Positions 12,388 through 24,812 of a DNA stretch of 64,000 nucleotides are shown here, piece after piece (the first letter of the stretch is position 1; every line of letters begins with the position of its first letter). Below the pieces are notes generated by a model that saw only the letters and a program-made list of their open reading frames with translations, was not told the origin of the DNA and did not search any database. Source of the DNA: Klebsiella pneumoniae (GTDB taxonomy: Bacteria; Pseudomonadota; Gammaproteobacteria; Pseudomonadales; UBA5518); assembly GCA_945862145.1 (NCBI GenBank), contig CAMAXE010000016.1:42911-106910 (forward strand), written 5' to 3'. Made by a program: the position numbers and the translations under genes.

Positions 12388-13617
12388 ATGCCACAACTCG
12401 TCAATAGACAGGTACTTTTGGGAATCACCGGAGGCATAGCAGCCTACAAATCGGCCGAACTGGTCCGACGGCTGCGGGATGCGGGCGCAACCGTGCGGGT
12501 GGTCATGACCCTTGCTGCCTGCGAATTCATCACCCCGCTCACCTTGCAGGCGCTGTCCGGTCACCCCGTGCACCTGGAGCTGCTGGATACGGCTGCCGAG
12601 GCGGCAATGGGACATATCGAACTCGCGCGCTGGGCCGAGCTCGTCCTGATCGCCCCGGCGAGCGCCGATTTCATGGCAAGGCTGGCCGCCGGGATCGCCG
12701 ATGACCTCCTCAGCACGCTTTGCCTGGCCACCAAGGCGCCCGTCCTGCTGGCCCCCGCCATGAACCAGGCCATGTGGAGCAATCCGGCAACCCGCTCAAA
12801 CTGTGCAACCCTGACGGCGCGTGGCGTGCGCATGGCGGGACCTGCAACCGGCTCGCAGGCCTGTGGCGATACGGGCCCGGGACGCATGCTGGAGGTGCCC
12901 GAGCTATTGGCCGCCGCCGCCGCGACCTTCGCCACGGGCGTGCTCGACGGCGTGCGGGTAATGCTCACGGCAGGCCCCACCCGGGAGGCCATCGACCCGG
13001 TGAGGTACATCAGCAACAGCAGCTCGGGAAAGATGGGCTTTGCCTTGGCCGAGGCGGCGGCAGCAGCCGGCGCCGAGGTCACGCTGGTAGCAGGCCCGGT
13101 GCAGTTGCCAACTCCCGCCGGCGTGAGGCGTATCGATGTGGTGAGCGCGGCCGAGATGCATGCCGCCGTGATGGAGCATGTCGAGGGTTGCGATCTCTTC
13201 ATTGCCTGCGCCGCCGTCGCCGATTACCGTCCTGACGAAGTCGCTCGTCAGAAGATCAAGAAACGCCAAGCCGACCTCGACTTGCATCTGGTCCGCAATG
13301 CCGACATTGTCGCTGACGTGGCGGCACGCGACCCCCGCCCGTTCACGGTGGGTTTCGCGGCCGAAACTACCGACCTCCTGCAGCACGCGCGAAGCAAGCT
13401 CGAGCGCAAGGGGCTGGATCTGGTCATAGCCAACGACGTCTCGCGTGCGGACATCGGCTTCGACAGTGACTACAACGAAGTGCACGTGCTGTCGGCGGAG
13501 AGCGAAAGCAGCCTGACACGCGGCACCAAGACCGCCATAGCGCGGGTTCTGGTGCAGGAGATAGGCGAGCGCCTTCGCCGGTCAAAGGCGCATCCAGAGG
13601 GAGTCGCCCCGACATGA
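12388..13617 (+). CDS. coaBC: Bifunctional phosphopantothenoylcysteine decarboxylase / synthetase
   Basis: Two consecutive coenzyme A pathway activities in one 409-residue protein. The N-terminal flavin-dependent CoaC domain has [18 protein letters not shown] (about 11-28), [12 protein letters not shown] with the probable catalytic His near 73, APAMNQAMW and [10 protein letters not shown]. The C-terminal CoaB domain has [20 protein letters not shown] and GKMG (about 192-215) and [19 protein letters not shown]. Its stop overlaps the algC start as ATGA. The dut gene that often follows coaBC is not present here. Confidence 0.96.
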   Translation: MPQLVNRQVLLGITGGIAAYKSAELVRRLRDAGATVRVVMTLAACEFITPLTLQALSGHPVHLELLDTAAEAAMGHIELARWAELVLIAPASADFMARLAAGIADDLLSTLCLATKAPVLLAPAMNQAMWSNPATRSNCATLTARGVRMAGPATGSQACGDTGPGRMLEVPELLAAAAATFATGVLDGVRVMLTAGPTREAIDPVRYISNSSSGKMGFALAEAAAAAGAEVTLVAGPVQLPTPAGVRRIDVVSAAEMHAAVMEHVEGCDLFIACAAVADYRPDEVARQKIKKRQADLDLHLVRNADIVADVAARDPRPFTVGFAAETTDLLQHARSKLERKGLDLVIANDVSRADIGFDSDYNEVHVLSAESESSLTRGTKTAIARVLVQEIGERLRRSKAHPEGVAPT

Positions 13618-16100
13618 ATCTCGCCACGCAACTCCACAGCCCTAAGGGGACGTTTTTTGCGCTCGCCGTTGCCATCGTGGTGGCGGCCGCGCTGCTGGCC
13701 AACACAGTGCTGGTGTTTGCCTGGGCGCAGGAGTCGCGCGCGATCCGGCAACGAGCCGAGGCTGTGGCGGCTCAGGCGGCCGCGTCGCTCTCGACGCATA
13801 TACGACTCGCGCGGGTCCACGGCGAGCGCCTGGCGAGCGAGCCGGCCCTGCGCATAGCCGTCGCCACCGGCACCACCGAGGTACTCCGCGAGGCACAGCA
13901 GCAGATCGCGGACGAATTTCCGGCAGCCGAGAGCGTGAAACTGCTGACGCTTGGCAATCTGGGCATAGCAGCGCCCGATTTCAGCACTGCATCGCTCAGC
14001 AACAATCTTGAGACGCACATGGCCGGCGAGGCGTTCAACGGCGCATCGGCCGTCCCGGAGGTCTTCCAGATCGACCAGCGCTGGGTGCTCGCGATGGCGT
14101 TCAGAATCCCTCCGGATGCGCAGCATCGTGGCGGCGTGATCCTTCTGCGTCTGCGCTTGGACGAGTTGCTGGGAACATACCTGTTACCCGAGAATCCCGA
14201 GGGCCAGTACTCGTTGTGGTCTACCGCCGGGGGCGCTGACGGACAGCCGATCGTCACCGCCGGACCGGATGCCACCGAGCCGGATACCGAAACCTACACG
14301 GCGCGGACGGGTTTGCCGGCGTTGCGGGTGGGCTTCAAGCCGTCTTCGGCCTTTCTGGATGCCTCGTCCATCAGCGCTCTGGCCTTGCTCGCGCCGATCT
14401 GCCTCGGGACCGCCATCTTGTTGGCGCTGTTGTATTTCGCTGCCCTGCAGCTGCGCGCCCAGCTGCAGCGGGATGCCCGGGGTCTGCGGGAGATGGGCTT
14501 CAATCCCCGCGCTAACACCTTGCCACGGCCCGACCTTCATTTCACCGATCTGGAGCCTGTGATTGGAGGCTTCGAACGGCGGCACAAGGAACTCTTGGGC
14601 TACATGCGCAAGTCGCGCAACCAGCCGCCCGCGGCCAGCGCCCCGGCAGACGATTCGTTGGACATCGAGGTGGTCGAATTGCCCGGCGCGAGTGTCGCTG
14701 ACGCGATGGCGTTCGAGCAGGAGCCTGCGCTCCACATTCCGGAGGAGATTTTCCGCGACTACGACATACGCGGACACAGCGAGCAATTCAGCAAGCCGCT
14801 GGTCGACATGATCGGCCGTGCCATCGGCTCCGAGGCCCTCAAACAGGGTTTCCAATCGATCGTGGTGGGCGCCGACGGCCGCGAGAGCAGCCCGGCACTG
14901 CGCGAACAACTGGTGCGCGGACTGCTCGCCTGCGGCATCGACGTGATCGACATCGGAATCGTGGCAACGCCGATGCTTTATTTTGCCTGCCATCACCTGC
15001 AAACGCTGTCCGGCGTCATGGTGACGGGCAGCCACCACCCCGGAGAACACAACGGATTCAAGATCATGATCGGGGGTGAGGCTCTCTGCGGCGAACGCAT
15101 CACGGCGCTGCGCACCCGCATCGCTGGGAAAGACTTCGTCGAGGGGCAGGGCAGCTACCGGGTAACCCAGATCGACAGCGACTACACGCGCGCCGTCTGC
15201 AACGACATCCTGGTCGGGAGCCCCTTCAAGGTTGTCATCGACTGCGCCAACGGCGCCGCGTCCGTAGTGGCTGTGGACCTGTTTCAGGAGCTGGGCTGCG
15301 AGGTGGTGCCGCTTTTCTGCGAGCTGGACGGCCGTTTCCCCAACCATGCCCCCGACCCCTCGGTACCCGCCAATCTGCGGCAGCTCGCCGCCGAGGTCGC
15401 CGCCAGCGGCGCCGATGTGGGCATCGCCTTCGACGGCGACGGCGACCGACTGGGTATTGTTACCAAGGGCGGGCGCATCATCGCCGCAGACCGCCTGATG
15501 ATGATCTTTGCCAAGGATCTGCTCGCGCACCAGCCAGGCGCCGACATCGTCTTCGACGTCAAATGCAGCCGCGATCTCGCCACTGTGATTTCCAGCCATG
15601 GGGGCCGGCCCATCATGTGGCGCAGCGGTCACTCCTGGATCAAGCAGAAAATGAAGGAGTCCGGTGCGCTGCTGGGCGGTGAGTTCACCGGCCACATTTG
15701 TTTCCGCGACCGCTGGTTCGGCTTTGACGACGGGCTGTATGCCGCAGCGCGCCTGCTCGAAATCATGAGCGCTGAGGGGCGCAGCCTGGACGCGATGCTC
15801 GCAGAGCTGCCACGGTCGGTGTCGACCGCCGAGCTGATCATCCCGGTGGCGGAGAAGCGCAAGTTCGAGCTGATGTCCCGCATCAGCGAGAAGATGGAAC
15901 CGCAGGGCGCCCGTCTCACGCGTATCGACGGCGTGCGGGCCGAGTTTCCCGATGGCTGGGGGCTGGTGCGGGCTTCCAACACCTCACCGGCGCTCGCGTG
16001 CCGGTTCGAGGCCGAGAACGCAGCTGCTTTGGTCCGGATACAGCGGATATTCCGGGAGGAAATCCTGCGCCTCGGACCTGGGTTGCAACTGCCCTTCTGA
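13614..16100 (+). CDS. algC: Phosphomannomutase/phosphoglucomutase AlgC with membrane-anchored N-terminal domain
   Basis: An 828-residue protein of two parts. Residues 1 to about 285 are two transmembrane helices (about 15-36 and 252-282) bracketing a roughly 215-residue region likely in the periplasm. Residues about 380-828 are an alpha-D-phosphohexomutase: metal loop FDGDGDRLG near 607, sugar loop GEFTGH near 689, and C-terminal phosphate loop RASNTSPAL. AlgC interconverts mannose and glucose 1-/6-phosphates for exopolysaccharide and LPS. Extended versions occur in Pseudomonas relatives. The phosphoserine loop reads [13 protein letters not shown] near 469-481 instead of the usual TGSHNP form, so activity should not be assumed unchanged. 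Confidence 0.9.
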   Translation: MNLATQLHSPKGTFFALAVAIVVAAALLANTVLVFAWAQESRAIRQRAEAVAAQAAASLSTHIRLARVHGERLASEPALRIAVATGTTEVLREAQQQIADEFPAAESVKLLTLGNLGIAAPDFSTASLSNNLETHMAGEAFNGASAVPEVFQIDQRWVLAMAFRIPPDAQHRGGVILLRLRLDELLGTYLLPENPEGQYSLWSTAGGADGQPIVTAGPDATEPDTETYTARTGLPALRVGFKPSSAFLDASSISALALLAPICLGTAILLALLYFAALQLRAQLQRDARGLREMGFNPRANTLPRPDLHFTDLEPVIGGFERRHKELLGYMRKSRNQPPAASAPADDSLDIEVVELPGASVADAMAFEQEPALHIPEEIFRDYDIRGHSEQFSKPLVDMIGRAIGSEALKQGFQSIVVGADGRESSPALREQLVRGLLACGIDVIDIGIVATPMLYFACHHLQTLSGVMVTGSHHPGEHNGFKIMIGGEALCGERITALRTRIAGKDFVEGQGSYRVTQIDSDYTRAVCNDILVGSPFKVVIDCANGAASVVAVDLFQELGCEVVPLFCELDGRFPNHAPDPSVPANLRQLAAEVAASGADVGIAFDGDGDRLGIVTKGGRIIAADRLMMIFAKDLLAHQPGADIVFDVKCSRDLATVISSHGGRPIMWRSGHSWIKQKMKESGALLGGEFTGHICFRDRWFGFDDGLYAAARLLEIMSAEGRSLDAMLAELPRSVSTAELIIPVAEKRKFELMSRISEKMEPQGARLTRIDGVRAEFPDGWGLVRASNTSPALACRFEAENAAALVRIQRIFREEILRLGPGLQLPF

Positions 16101-16143
16101 ACCGGCGGCCACCCGGGCCGCAACACACTGCCGACGGAGTTAA

Positions 16144-17061
<918 letters not shown>

Positions 17062-17081
17062 CTGCGCGCCAGGGGCTGCAT

Positions 17082-17675
17082 ATGAACCAGAAGACCTCGC
17101 GCCGCGATGACATCCTGCGGCACCTTGCCTTGATGCTCGAGGCAACGCCGGGCGGCCGCATCACAACAGCGGCTCTGGCCGCGCGCATCGGCGTGTCGGA
17201 GGCTGCGCTCTACCGCCATTTCCCCAGCAAGGCGCGGATGTTCGAAGTGCTTATCGAATTCATCGAGGAAACGCTGTTTTCGCGGCTTGCACGGATCCGC
17301 CGCGAGGAGACCGACGCCCTCGCGCAGTGCGAACAGATACTGGGGCTGTTGCTGGGCTTCTGCGAGCGCAATCCCGGAATCACCCGGCTGCTGACGGGTG
17401 ACGCCCTGGCCGGCGAGAACGAACGGTTGCGCACGCGCGTGCAGCAACTCTACGACCGGCTGGAGACCGAATTACGCACGGTGCTGCGCGAGGCCGAGCC
17501 CCGTCAGGGGCTGCGCACGTCCATTCCGGCGGCCTTGGTGGCCAACCTGCTGCTTGCAGTTGCGGAGGGGCGGATTGGTCAATTCGTGCGCTCCGATTTC
17601 CGGCGATCGCCTACCGAACACTGGCCCGAGCACTGGCTACTTTTATCCGCCACGGTGTTCCGCCAAGGGCATTAG
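17082..17675 (+). CDS. slmA: Nucleoid occlusion factor SlmA (TetR-like)
   Basis: A 197-residue TetR-fold DNA-binding protein. The N-terminal helix-turn-helix is ITTAALAARIGVSEAALYRH then FPSKARMFEVLIEF (about 27-60). Family-specific features are the 'LTGDALAGENERLRTRV' helix and the ending with VANLLLAVAEGRIGQFVRS. SlmA binds chromosomal sites and blocks FtsZ assembly over the nucleoid. Its location between argB and pyrE agrees with Pseudomonas, where this gene was long annotated only as a TetR regulator. Confidence 0.9.
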   Translation: MNQKTSRRDDILRHLALMLEATPGGRITTAALAARIGVSEAALYRHFPSKARMFEVLIEFIEETLFSRLARIRREETDALAQCEQILGLLLGFCERNPGITRLLTGDALAGENERLRTRVQQLYDRLETELRTVLREAEPRQGLRTSIPAALVANLLLAVAEGRIGQFVRSDFRRSPTEHWPEHWLLLSATVFRQGH

Positions 17676-17682
17676 GCAGGCG

Positions 17683-18315
17683 TCAGTGGCTCGGTATCGT
17701 GGGGTGCAAGATGTGGAAGCGCTCCACATCCATGGTAAATCGCATGTCAATAGCCTTCAGTTCGTTCTTGAAGCGCTCGATCTGGTTATCGTGCACGCCG
17801 ATTTCGGCACGCAGGGACTCAACCGTCCCGGGAAGATCCTTTGGTACCTGCTGACCCGAGCGCTCCAGCTCGGCAGCCTGCGCCTGCTCGGCTTCCAGCC
17901 GCTGCTTGAGATTGGCGACGTTCCCCTTCAAAAGGTTTATCCGCACCCTTACCTCGTTCAGCCGGCGCTTGCGCGCCGCATCGATGTCTTCCACTGTGCT
18001 GTAGCGGGCGAGCAGCATGTCGTCGTACCGGGCTTGCCGCGCCTCTTCTTCCTTGCGCAATTGCGTCTGGATCACGCTGTTGTTTGACTGTCTGCGCTCG
18101 GCATCGGTGAGGGCACGCGGAACAACCTCGATCACCCTGCCTGCCTGGTTGAGAACCTGATAGCCCTTGTGGGCTAACTGGGGCGGGACCTGGTCGTCGA
18201 TGACGGTGAAGCCATCGTTGTTCTCGTAACGGAAAAACACTTCCTCGCCAAGCGCAGGCAGTGCCTGCAGGTACATCGCTGCTCCCAATGCCAGTATCAC
18301 TGCGGTTGCTCTCAT
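17683..18315 (-). CDS. DUF4124-type exported coiled-coil protein
   Basis: A 210-residue protein with a signal peptide (hydrophobic residues 5-20, cleavage near ALGEE), a short DUF4124-like motif (VFFRYENNDGFTVIDDQVPP, about 26-45), then a long charged coiled coil (about 78-190) rich in Glu, Arg, Gln and Leu. No catalytic motif is visible. It is likely periplasmic; function unknown. It converges on slmA with only seven bases between stops and lies downstream of pyrE on the same strand. Confidence 0.7.
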   Translation of the reverse strand: MRATAVILALGAAMYLQALPALGEEVFFRYENNDGFTVIDDQVPPQLAHKGYQVLNQAGRVIEVVPRALTDAERRQSNNSVIQTQLRKEEEARQARYDDMLLARYSTVEDIDAARKRRLNEVRVRINLLKGNVANLKQRLEAEQAQAAELERSGQQVPKDLPGTVESLRAEIGVHDNQIERFKNELKAIDMRFTMDVERFHILHPTIPSH

Positions 18316-18343
18316 CTCACGGCCCCTCCGCCCAGCTCCATGG

Positions 18344-19000
18344 TCACGCGATACTCCCGTGGGTTGCGCCCCACTGCTGCCGGTAGAGAAGCACCCGTGG
18401 CAAGTGCTCCCGGAACGCGGATTCTGCCTCCAGAAAGCGGACGATATCGTCCAGGCGCGCGATGCTCGTCACGGGTGCTTCGAGTTCGGCGGCCAATTCG
18501 GCGACTGCCGACCGGCCATTCGGTCCCACCTCGTCGCGGTCGAGCCCTATGACTACGCCGGCAACGCTGGCCCCGGCACCGCGGATAAGCTCGACGACCT
18601 CACGCACCGCGGTGCCGGCGGTGATCACGTCATCGACTATCAGGACCCTTCCCTTCAGGGGGGCGCCGATCAGCGAGCCGCCCTCGCCATGGGCCTTTGC
18701 CTCCTTGCGGTTGAAGGCGCAGTGGACGTCGCGCCCCCCCTCGGCAATGGCAATGGCGGTGGTGACCGCGAGCGGGATGCCCTTGTAAGCAGGGCCGAAG
18801 AGCATGTCGTATTCAATGCCGGCTTGCGCGATGGCCGCGGCATAACAGCGGCCCAGAGTCGCAAGCGATGCGCCGCTGCTGAAGTGGCCGGCGTTGAAGA
18901 AGTAGGGGCTGAGGCGTCCTGATTTCAGCGTGAACTCGCCGAATCGCAACGCGTGATGGGAAAGCGCCAAGCGGATGAACTCGCTACCGTGACTGGACAT
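18344..19000 (-). CDS. pyrE: Orotate phosphoribosyltransferase
   Basis: Converts orotate and PRPP to OMP in pyrimidine synthesis. The 218-residue protein contains LKSGRLSPYFFNAG (orotate site, about 24-37), AYKGIPLAV, and the PRPP-binding motif VLIVDDVITAGTAVREV (about 120-136). Its order next to crc and rph matches Pseudomonas. A TATACT element on the minus strand 28 bases upstream probably drives it. Confidence 0.97.
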   Translation of the reverse strand: MSSHGSEFIRLALSHHALRFGEFTLKSGRLSPYFFNAGHFSSGASLATLGRCYAAAIAQAGIEYDMLFGPAYKGIPLAVTTAIAIAEGGRDVHCAFNRKEAKAHGEGGSLIGAPLKGRVLIVDDVITAGTAVREVVELIRGAGASVAGVVIGLDRDEVGPNGRSAVAELAAELEAPVTSIARLDDIVRFLEAESAFREHLPRVLLYRQQWGATHGSIA

Positions 19001-19113
19001 GTCTACCGAGCCGCTATTTTTCCACCGAGTATAGCAGCGCGTTCGCGTCCCAATGCGGATCCAGCCGGCACGCGCTCATGTATGATTACAGGTACGCAAG
19101 CACGGATACTTTG
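19001..19113. promoter_or_regulatory. Divergent pyrE / crc promoter region
   Basis: Minus strand: TGCTATACT, an extended -10 whose hexamer is the complement of 19028-19033, 28 bases from pyrE. Plus strand: TATGAT at 19081-19086, 28 bases before the crc ATG at 19114. Neither has a clear -35, so both are provisional. Confidence 0.4.
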
Positions 19114-19890
19114 ATGCGCGTGATCAGTTTCTGCACCGACGGACTCCGCGAAGCCGTTGGGAAAGGCTTTTTCGAGTGGGCCCTGCGCCAGGACCCGGAC
19201 ATTATATGTGTCCAGGATCTGCGCCTGAGCGAGTCGAAGCTCAGGGCTACAAAGTACAACCCCGAGGGCTACTTCAGCTATTTTTTCGACTCGATAGAGG
19301 GCACCACCAACGGCGTTGCCATCTATTGCCGCAAACTGCCCAAAGCCATCATGACGGGCCTTGGTCTCGGCGAGGCCGACGGCGAGGGGCGGTACATCCA
19401 GGCCGACTTCGAGAGCATCAGCGTCGCCTGCCTCCTGGCGCCTGCGGCAAGCCTGACGGATCCCGGTTCACTAGCCCGTAAATCCAGGTTTTTCGAGCAA
19501 CTCGGCTCGCAGCTCGACAAGGTGCGCAAGAAGCGCCGTCAGTACATCCTGTGCGGCAACTGGAACATGGTGCATCTGGCGCGCGATTTGCGCCGCACAA
19601 GCACCGAGCAGGATGATCCGGGCTTGCTGGGTGCCGAGCGCGAGTGGCTCGGAACGCTGTTTGGCGAGCTCGGTTATGTCGATACGTTCCGTGAAGTGAA
19701 CACCGACCAGGACGAGTTCTCGTGGTGGCCCGCCGGGCGCGACGGGGCGGATGCCTCGCGGGTCGACTATCAGGTGGTATCGGGAGGGCTACGTGGCACC
19801 ATCGAGTACGCCACGCTTTTCAGGGGCCAGGAGTTCTCGTCCCACGCCCCGCTCACGGCAGACTACGACATCGAAATCGCCCGCCTCTGA
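19114..19890 (+). CDS. crc: Catabolite repression control protein Crc (exonuclease III fold)
   Basis: A 258-residue protein of the exonuclease III/EEP fold in the locus (pyrE-crc-rph) of Pseudomonas Crc, which works with Hfq to repress translation of catabolic mRNAs. Nuclease residues look degraded: the QE motif reads VQDLRL, the GDxN motif reads CGNWN and SDHxP reads SSHAP. This argues for the non-catalytic Crc role. ATG 19114 (MRVISF) aligns with the Crc start; an in-frame ATG at 19078 overlaps the possible -10 and would add 12 residues. Confidence 0.82.
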   Translation: MRVISFCTDGLREAVGKGFFEWALRQDPDIICVQDLRLSESKLRATKYNPEGYFSYFFDSIEGTTNGVAIYCRKLPKAIMTGLGLGEADGEGRYIQADFESISVACLLAPAASLTDPGSLARKSRFFEQLGSQLDKVRKKRRQYILCGNWNMVHLARDLRRTSTEQDDPGLLGAEREWLGTLFGELGYVDTFREVNTDQDEFSWWPAGRDGADASRVDYQVVSGGLRGTIEYATLFRGQEFSSHAPLTADYDIEIARL

Positions 19891-19913
19891 GGCGTGCGAT
19901 CCCGAAGGCAGGC

Positions 19914-20636
19914 TCAGTCCTGGGCGAGCGCCATTTTCTGCACCCGCACGAGGTTCTGGGTACCGACGCGGGCAAGCTCCAGCATCCTTCCGAGATCCTC
20001 TGCGCCTAAGGGCTTGCCCTCTGCGGTGCCCTGCACCTCGATATAGTCGCCGTGCTCGGTCATCACGACATTCATGTCGGTTTCGGCAGCCGAGTCCTCG
20101 GCATAATCGAGATCAAGCACCGGGGCATCACGGTAGATGCCCACGGAAACGGCCGCGACCATGTGGCGTAGCGGATCATCGCCGAACAGGCGTCGGCGAC
20201 GACCTTCGGCAAGCGCGTCCACCAGCGCCACGCAGGCACCGGTGATTGCCGCGGTTCGTGTGCCGCCATCGGCCTGGATCACGTCGCAGTCGATGATCAC
20301 GGTGTTCTCGCCCAACTTCTTCATGTCGACGGCAGAACGCAACGCCCTGCCGATCAGGCGCTGGATCTCCACGCTACGGCCACCCTGCTTGCCCTTGGTG
20401 GCCTCGCGATCGGAGCGCGTGTGCGTGGCACGGGGGAGCATTCCGTATTCGGCCGTGAGCCAGCCACTGCCCTCACCGCGCAGGAAACGGGGGACGCCGC
20501 GGTCGATGCTCGCCGTGCAGATAACGCGGGTATCGCCGAATTCCACCAATACCGAACCCTCGGCATGGCGGCTGAATCGGCGGGTAATTCGCACCGGGCG
20601 AATCTGTTCCGGGCGGCGGCCGCTGGGTCTGTCCAT
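19914..20636 (-). CDS. rph: Ribonuclease PH
   Basis: A phosphorolytic 3'-5' exoribonuclease that trims tRNA precursors. The 240-residue protein starts [19 protein letters not shown] and contains [48 protein letters not shown] and [17 protein letters not shown], all characteristic. The frame is open far upstream, but only the ATG at 20636 (or 20642) gives the family start. It is divergent from yicC and convergent with crc. Confidence 0.96.
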   Translation of the reverse strand: MDRPSGRRPEQIRPVRITRRFSRHAEGSVLVEFGDTRVICTASIDRGVPRFLRGEGSGWLTAEYGMLPRATHTRSDREATKGKQGGRSVEIQRLIGRALRSAVDMKKLGENTVIIDCDVIQADGGTRTAAITGACVALVDALAEGRRRRLFGDDPLRHMVAAVSVGIYRDAPVLDLDYAEDSAAETDMNVVMTEHGDYIEVQGTAEGKPLGAEDLGRMLELARVGTQNLVRVQKMALAQD

Positions 20637-20681
20637 GCACATGGTTCCGGTAAACGGGAGGGGGAAGTCGCGAGGCCGGAG

Positions 20682-20750
20682 ATTATACACAGCGAAGCGG
20701 CACACAGGCCGCCTGACGCGTGGTGCGCGCGCGGCCGGCACGGCTACAAT
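20682..20750. promoter_or_regulatory. Divergent rph / yicC promoter elements
   Basis: A TATAAT -10 for rph reads on the minus strand at 20682-20687, 46 bases upstream of its ATG. A TACAAT -10 for the yicC-gmk unit reads on the plus strand at 20745-20750, 35 bases upstream of the proposed yicC start. Neither has a convincing -35. Confidence 0.4.
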
Positions 20751-20784
20751 GTTTGCCATTCCCTGGCGCATCCGGAGATCGCCC

Positions 20785-22280
<1,496 letters not shown>

Positions 22281-22352
22281 GCCCGTCTGCTATGCTCCGT
22301 TCCCCCCGGTTGGCTGAGCGCTTTGGCCAACTCTCTCACTGCAGGTGAACAC

Positions 22353-22610
22353 ATGGCACGAATTACCGTCGAAGACTGCCTGAGCAAGGTCGACAACCGC
22401 TTCGACCTGGTGCTGGTCGCATCGCGTCGCGCCCGCCAGCTTGCCACCGGCGGCAAGGAGCCCTTGGTCCAGGAAACCTCCGACAAGCCCACCGTGATCG
22501 CGCTGCGCGAGATCGCCGAGGGACTGATCGGCCCCGACTTCTTCGACGAGCCCGCCGAGGCCACCCTCGAGGAGCTGCTCGAGGCGCAGGCGGATTCCAT
22601 CAGCCTCTGA
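22353..22610 (+). CDS. rpoZ: RNA polymerase omega subunit
   Basis: An 85-residue protein starting [20 protein letters not shown] and containing [11 protein letters not shown] and the [13 protein letters not shown] helix, typical of omega. Omega helps assemble beta-prime and contributes to the ppGpp site on RNA polymerase. The frame is open 30 bases further upstream, but ATG 22353 is the family start. It is directly upstream of spoT. Confidence 0.97.
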   Translation: MARITVEDCLSKVDNRFDLVLVASRRARQLATGGKEPLVQETSDKPTVIALREIAEGLIGPDFFDEPAEATLEELLEAQADSISL

Positions 22611-22653
22611 TCCCCACCGGGGCGGCAACGCCCGGTCTTTCCCGTAACCGCAT

Positions 22654-24771
22654 ATGGCACAGCTAAGCGCCCTCACTGACAAACTGCGGGGCTACCTTGC
22701 GCCCGAGCAGGTTGATGCGGTCCGCCGGGCCTACTACTACTCCGAACAGGCACACGACGGGCAGGTGCGCCGCACCGGGCAGCCCTACGTCACGCATCCC
22801 CTGGCAGTGGCCGGGATCCTCGCCGACATGCGCATGGATCACCAGAGCCTTATCGCAGCCCTGCTGCATGATGTGATCGAAGACACCGGTATCGCCAAGG
22901 AATCCCTCGCGGCGCAGTTCGGCCCGGCCGTGGCCGAGTTGGTCGATGGCGTGAGCAAGCTCACGCTCTTCGAGAGCTCCTCGCGCGCCGAGGCACAAGC
23001 AGAAAACTTCCAGAAAATGGCCCTCGCCATGGCGCGCGATATCCGCGTGATCCTGGTAAAGCTCGCCGACCGGCTCCACAACATGCGCACGCTCGACGCG
23101 CTCAAGCCCGAGCAGCGCCGGCGCATCGCCCACGAAACACTCGAGATCTACGCCCCGATTGCGCAGCGACTCGGCATGAACAACATCCGTACGGAATTCG
23201 AGGACCTGGGTTTTGCCGCGCTGCACCCGATGCGCTCGCGACGCATCCAGGCGGCGGTGCGCAAGGCACGCGGCAACCGCAAGGAAATCGTCTCGCAGGC
23301 CCAGCGCAAGATCGAGGCCTGCCTCACCGCCGAGGATATTACCGCCCACGTGGTCGGTCGGGAAAAGCACCTCTACAGCATTTACTCGAAGATGCGCAGC
23401 AAGCGGAAAAGCTTCTCCGAGATCATGGACGTCTTTGCCTTCCGCATCGTCGTCGACAGCGTGGACAGCTGCTATCGCACACTGGGCGCCGTGCACAACC
23501 TCTACAAGCCGCTGCCGGGCCATTTCAAGGATTACATCGCCATACCCAAGGCGAACGGCTATCAGTCGCTACACACGGTGCTCTTCGGGATGCACGGCGT
23601 GCCGATCGAGATCCAGATCCGCACCGCCGAGATGGAGGAGATGGCCAACAACGGCATTGCCGCGCACTGGCTGTACAAAACGGGTACCACCGAGGGCGCG
23701 AAGACGGGGCACTCCCGGGCACGGCAGTGGGTGCAGGGACTCCTCGAGATGCAGCAGCGCGCCGGCAACTCGCTCGAATTCATCGAGAACATGAAAATCG
23801 ACCTCTTCCCCGACGAGGTCTACGTTTTCACACCCAAGGGCGCGATCCTCGCGCTGCCGACAGGCGTCACCGCGGTGGACTTCGCCTACGCGGTCCACAC
23901 CGACATCGGCAATGGCTGCGTGGCCTGCCGCATCGACCGCAATCTGGCGCCGCTCAGCACGGTGCTGCAAAGCGGCCAGAGCGTCGAGATCGTCACCGCG
24001 CCGCGCGCGCGGCCCAACCCGACCTGGCTCAATTTCGTGGTCACGGCCAAGGCGCGCGCCAATATCCGGCATTTCCTGAAGGGCCAGCAGCACTCGGAGT
24101 CGATCGAACTCGGGCGCAGGCTGCTCGAGAAAGCCATGACCGCGCTGGACGGCGACCTGAAGACCCTCGACCCGCGGCGCCTGCAGCAATTTCTGGCTGA
24201 GACCCCTCGCGCATCGCTGGATGCCATTTACGAGGAGATCGGCCTGGGCAACCGGGTTGCGGCCCTCACGGCACGGCGGCTCCTCGGTGCCGGCGAGGGT
24301 GTGCCCGGCCCCAACTCACCGGAACCTTCACCCCTCGTGATCCGCGGCACGGAGGGAATAGTCCTCAGCTATGCCAAATGCTGTCACCCCATTCCGGGCG
24401 ACGCCATCGCCGGGCATATCAGCGCAGGGCGCGGCGTGGTGGTGCATCGGGCCAGCTGCAACAACATGGCCGAGATACTCGAGGATCCCGAGAAGAGCAC
24501 GCCGCTGCGTTGGGCAGATAAGACCAAGGGCGAGTTCGCCTGTGAACTCCTGGTCGAACTGGAAAACCGCAAGGGCGTGATCGCCGCCATCGCCAACGGC
24601 ATCAGCGGGCTGGACGTGAATATCGAGAAAATCACCATGGAAGAGCGCGACTCGCAGCTCTCCCAGGTGAGGCTGATCGTAGCAATCCCGGACCGCATCG
24701 CGCTCGCCCGGGTGATCCGGCGCATGCGCACCATCAAATCCGTCCTCAAGGTGAGCCGCGTACGTCACTAG
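22654..24771 (+). CDS. spoT: Bifunctional (p)ppGpp synthetase/hydrolase SpoT
   Basis: Hydrolyses and synthesises the alarmone (p)ppGpp. The 705-residue protein has the usual domain order: HD hydrolase (THPLAVAGILADM and ALLHDVIEDTG, about 48-75), synthetase (MDVFAFRIVVDS and KANGYQSLHTVLFG, about 255-310), TGS (DEVYVFTPKGAI, about 387-398), a zinc-finger/helical region (YAKCCHPIPGD) and a C-terminal ACT domain (LVELENRKGVIAAIANG). Residues of both catalytic centres appear intact. It follows rpoZ. Confidence 0.96.
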   Translation: MAQLSALTDKLRGYLAPEQVDAVRRAYYYSEQAHDGQVRRTGQPYVTHPLAVAGILADMRMDHQSLIAALLHDVIEDTGIAKESLAAQFGPAVAELVDGVSKLTLFESSSRAEAQAENFQKMALAMARDIRVILVKLADRLHNMRTLDALKPEQRRRIAHETLEIYAPIAQRLGMNNIRTEFEDLGFAALHPMRSRRIQAAVRKARGNRKEIVSQAQRKIEACLTAEDITAHVVGREKHLYSIYSKMRSKRKSFSEIMDVFAFRIVVDSVDSCYRTLGAVHNLYKPLPGHFKDYIAIPKANGYQSLHTVLFGMHGVPIEIQIRTAEMEEMANNGIAAHWLYKTGTTEGAKTGHSRARQWVQGLLEMQQRAGNSLEFIENMKIDLFPDEVYVFTPKGAILALPTGVTAVDFAYAVHTDIGNGCVACRIDRNLAPLSTVLQSGQSVEIVTAPRARPNPTWLNFVVTAKARANIRHFLKGQQHSESIELGRRLLEKAMTALDGDLKTLDPRRLQQFLAETPRASLDAIYEEIGLGNRVAALTARRLLGAGEGVPGPNSPEPSPLVIRGTEGIVLSYAKCCHPIPGDAIAGHISAGRGVVVHRASCNNMAEILEDPEKSTPLRWADKTKGEFACELLVELENRKGVIAAIANGISGLDVNIEKITMEERDSQLSQVRLIVAIPDRIALARVIRRMRTIKSVLKVSRVRH

Positions 24772-24812
24772 GCCCACGCGCCACCACAGCCAGACAACAC
24801 CCGGAGATCCGC

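Noticed and set aside
14184..15695. 503-codon open frame on the minus strand inside algC
   Set aside because: Antisense of AlgC with no recognisable domain; composition is that of a GC-rich shadow.
20137..20784. N-terminal extension of yicC by 216 codons
   Set aside because: It runs antisense through rph and the divergent promoter region; the YicC family begins at IQSMTGFA.
22611..22645. Hairpin CCGGGGCG/CGCCCGG between rpoZ and spoT as a terminator
   Set aside because: The stem has a bulge and only a short mixed T tract (TCTTT), so readthrough into spoT is as likely.
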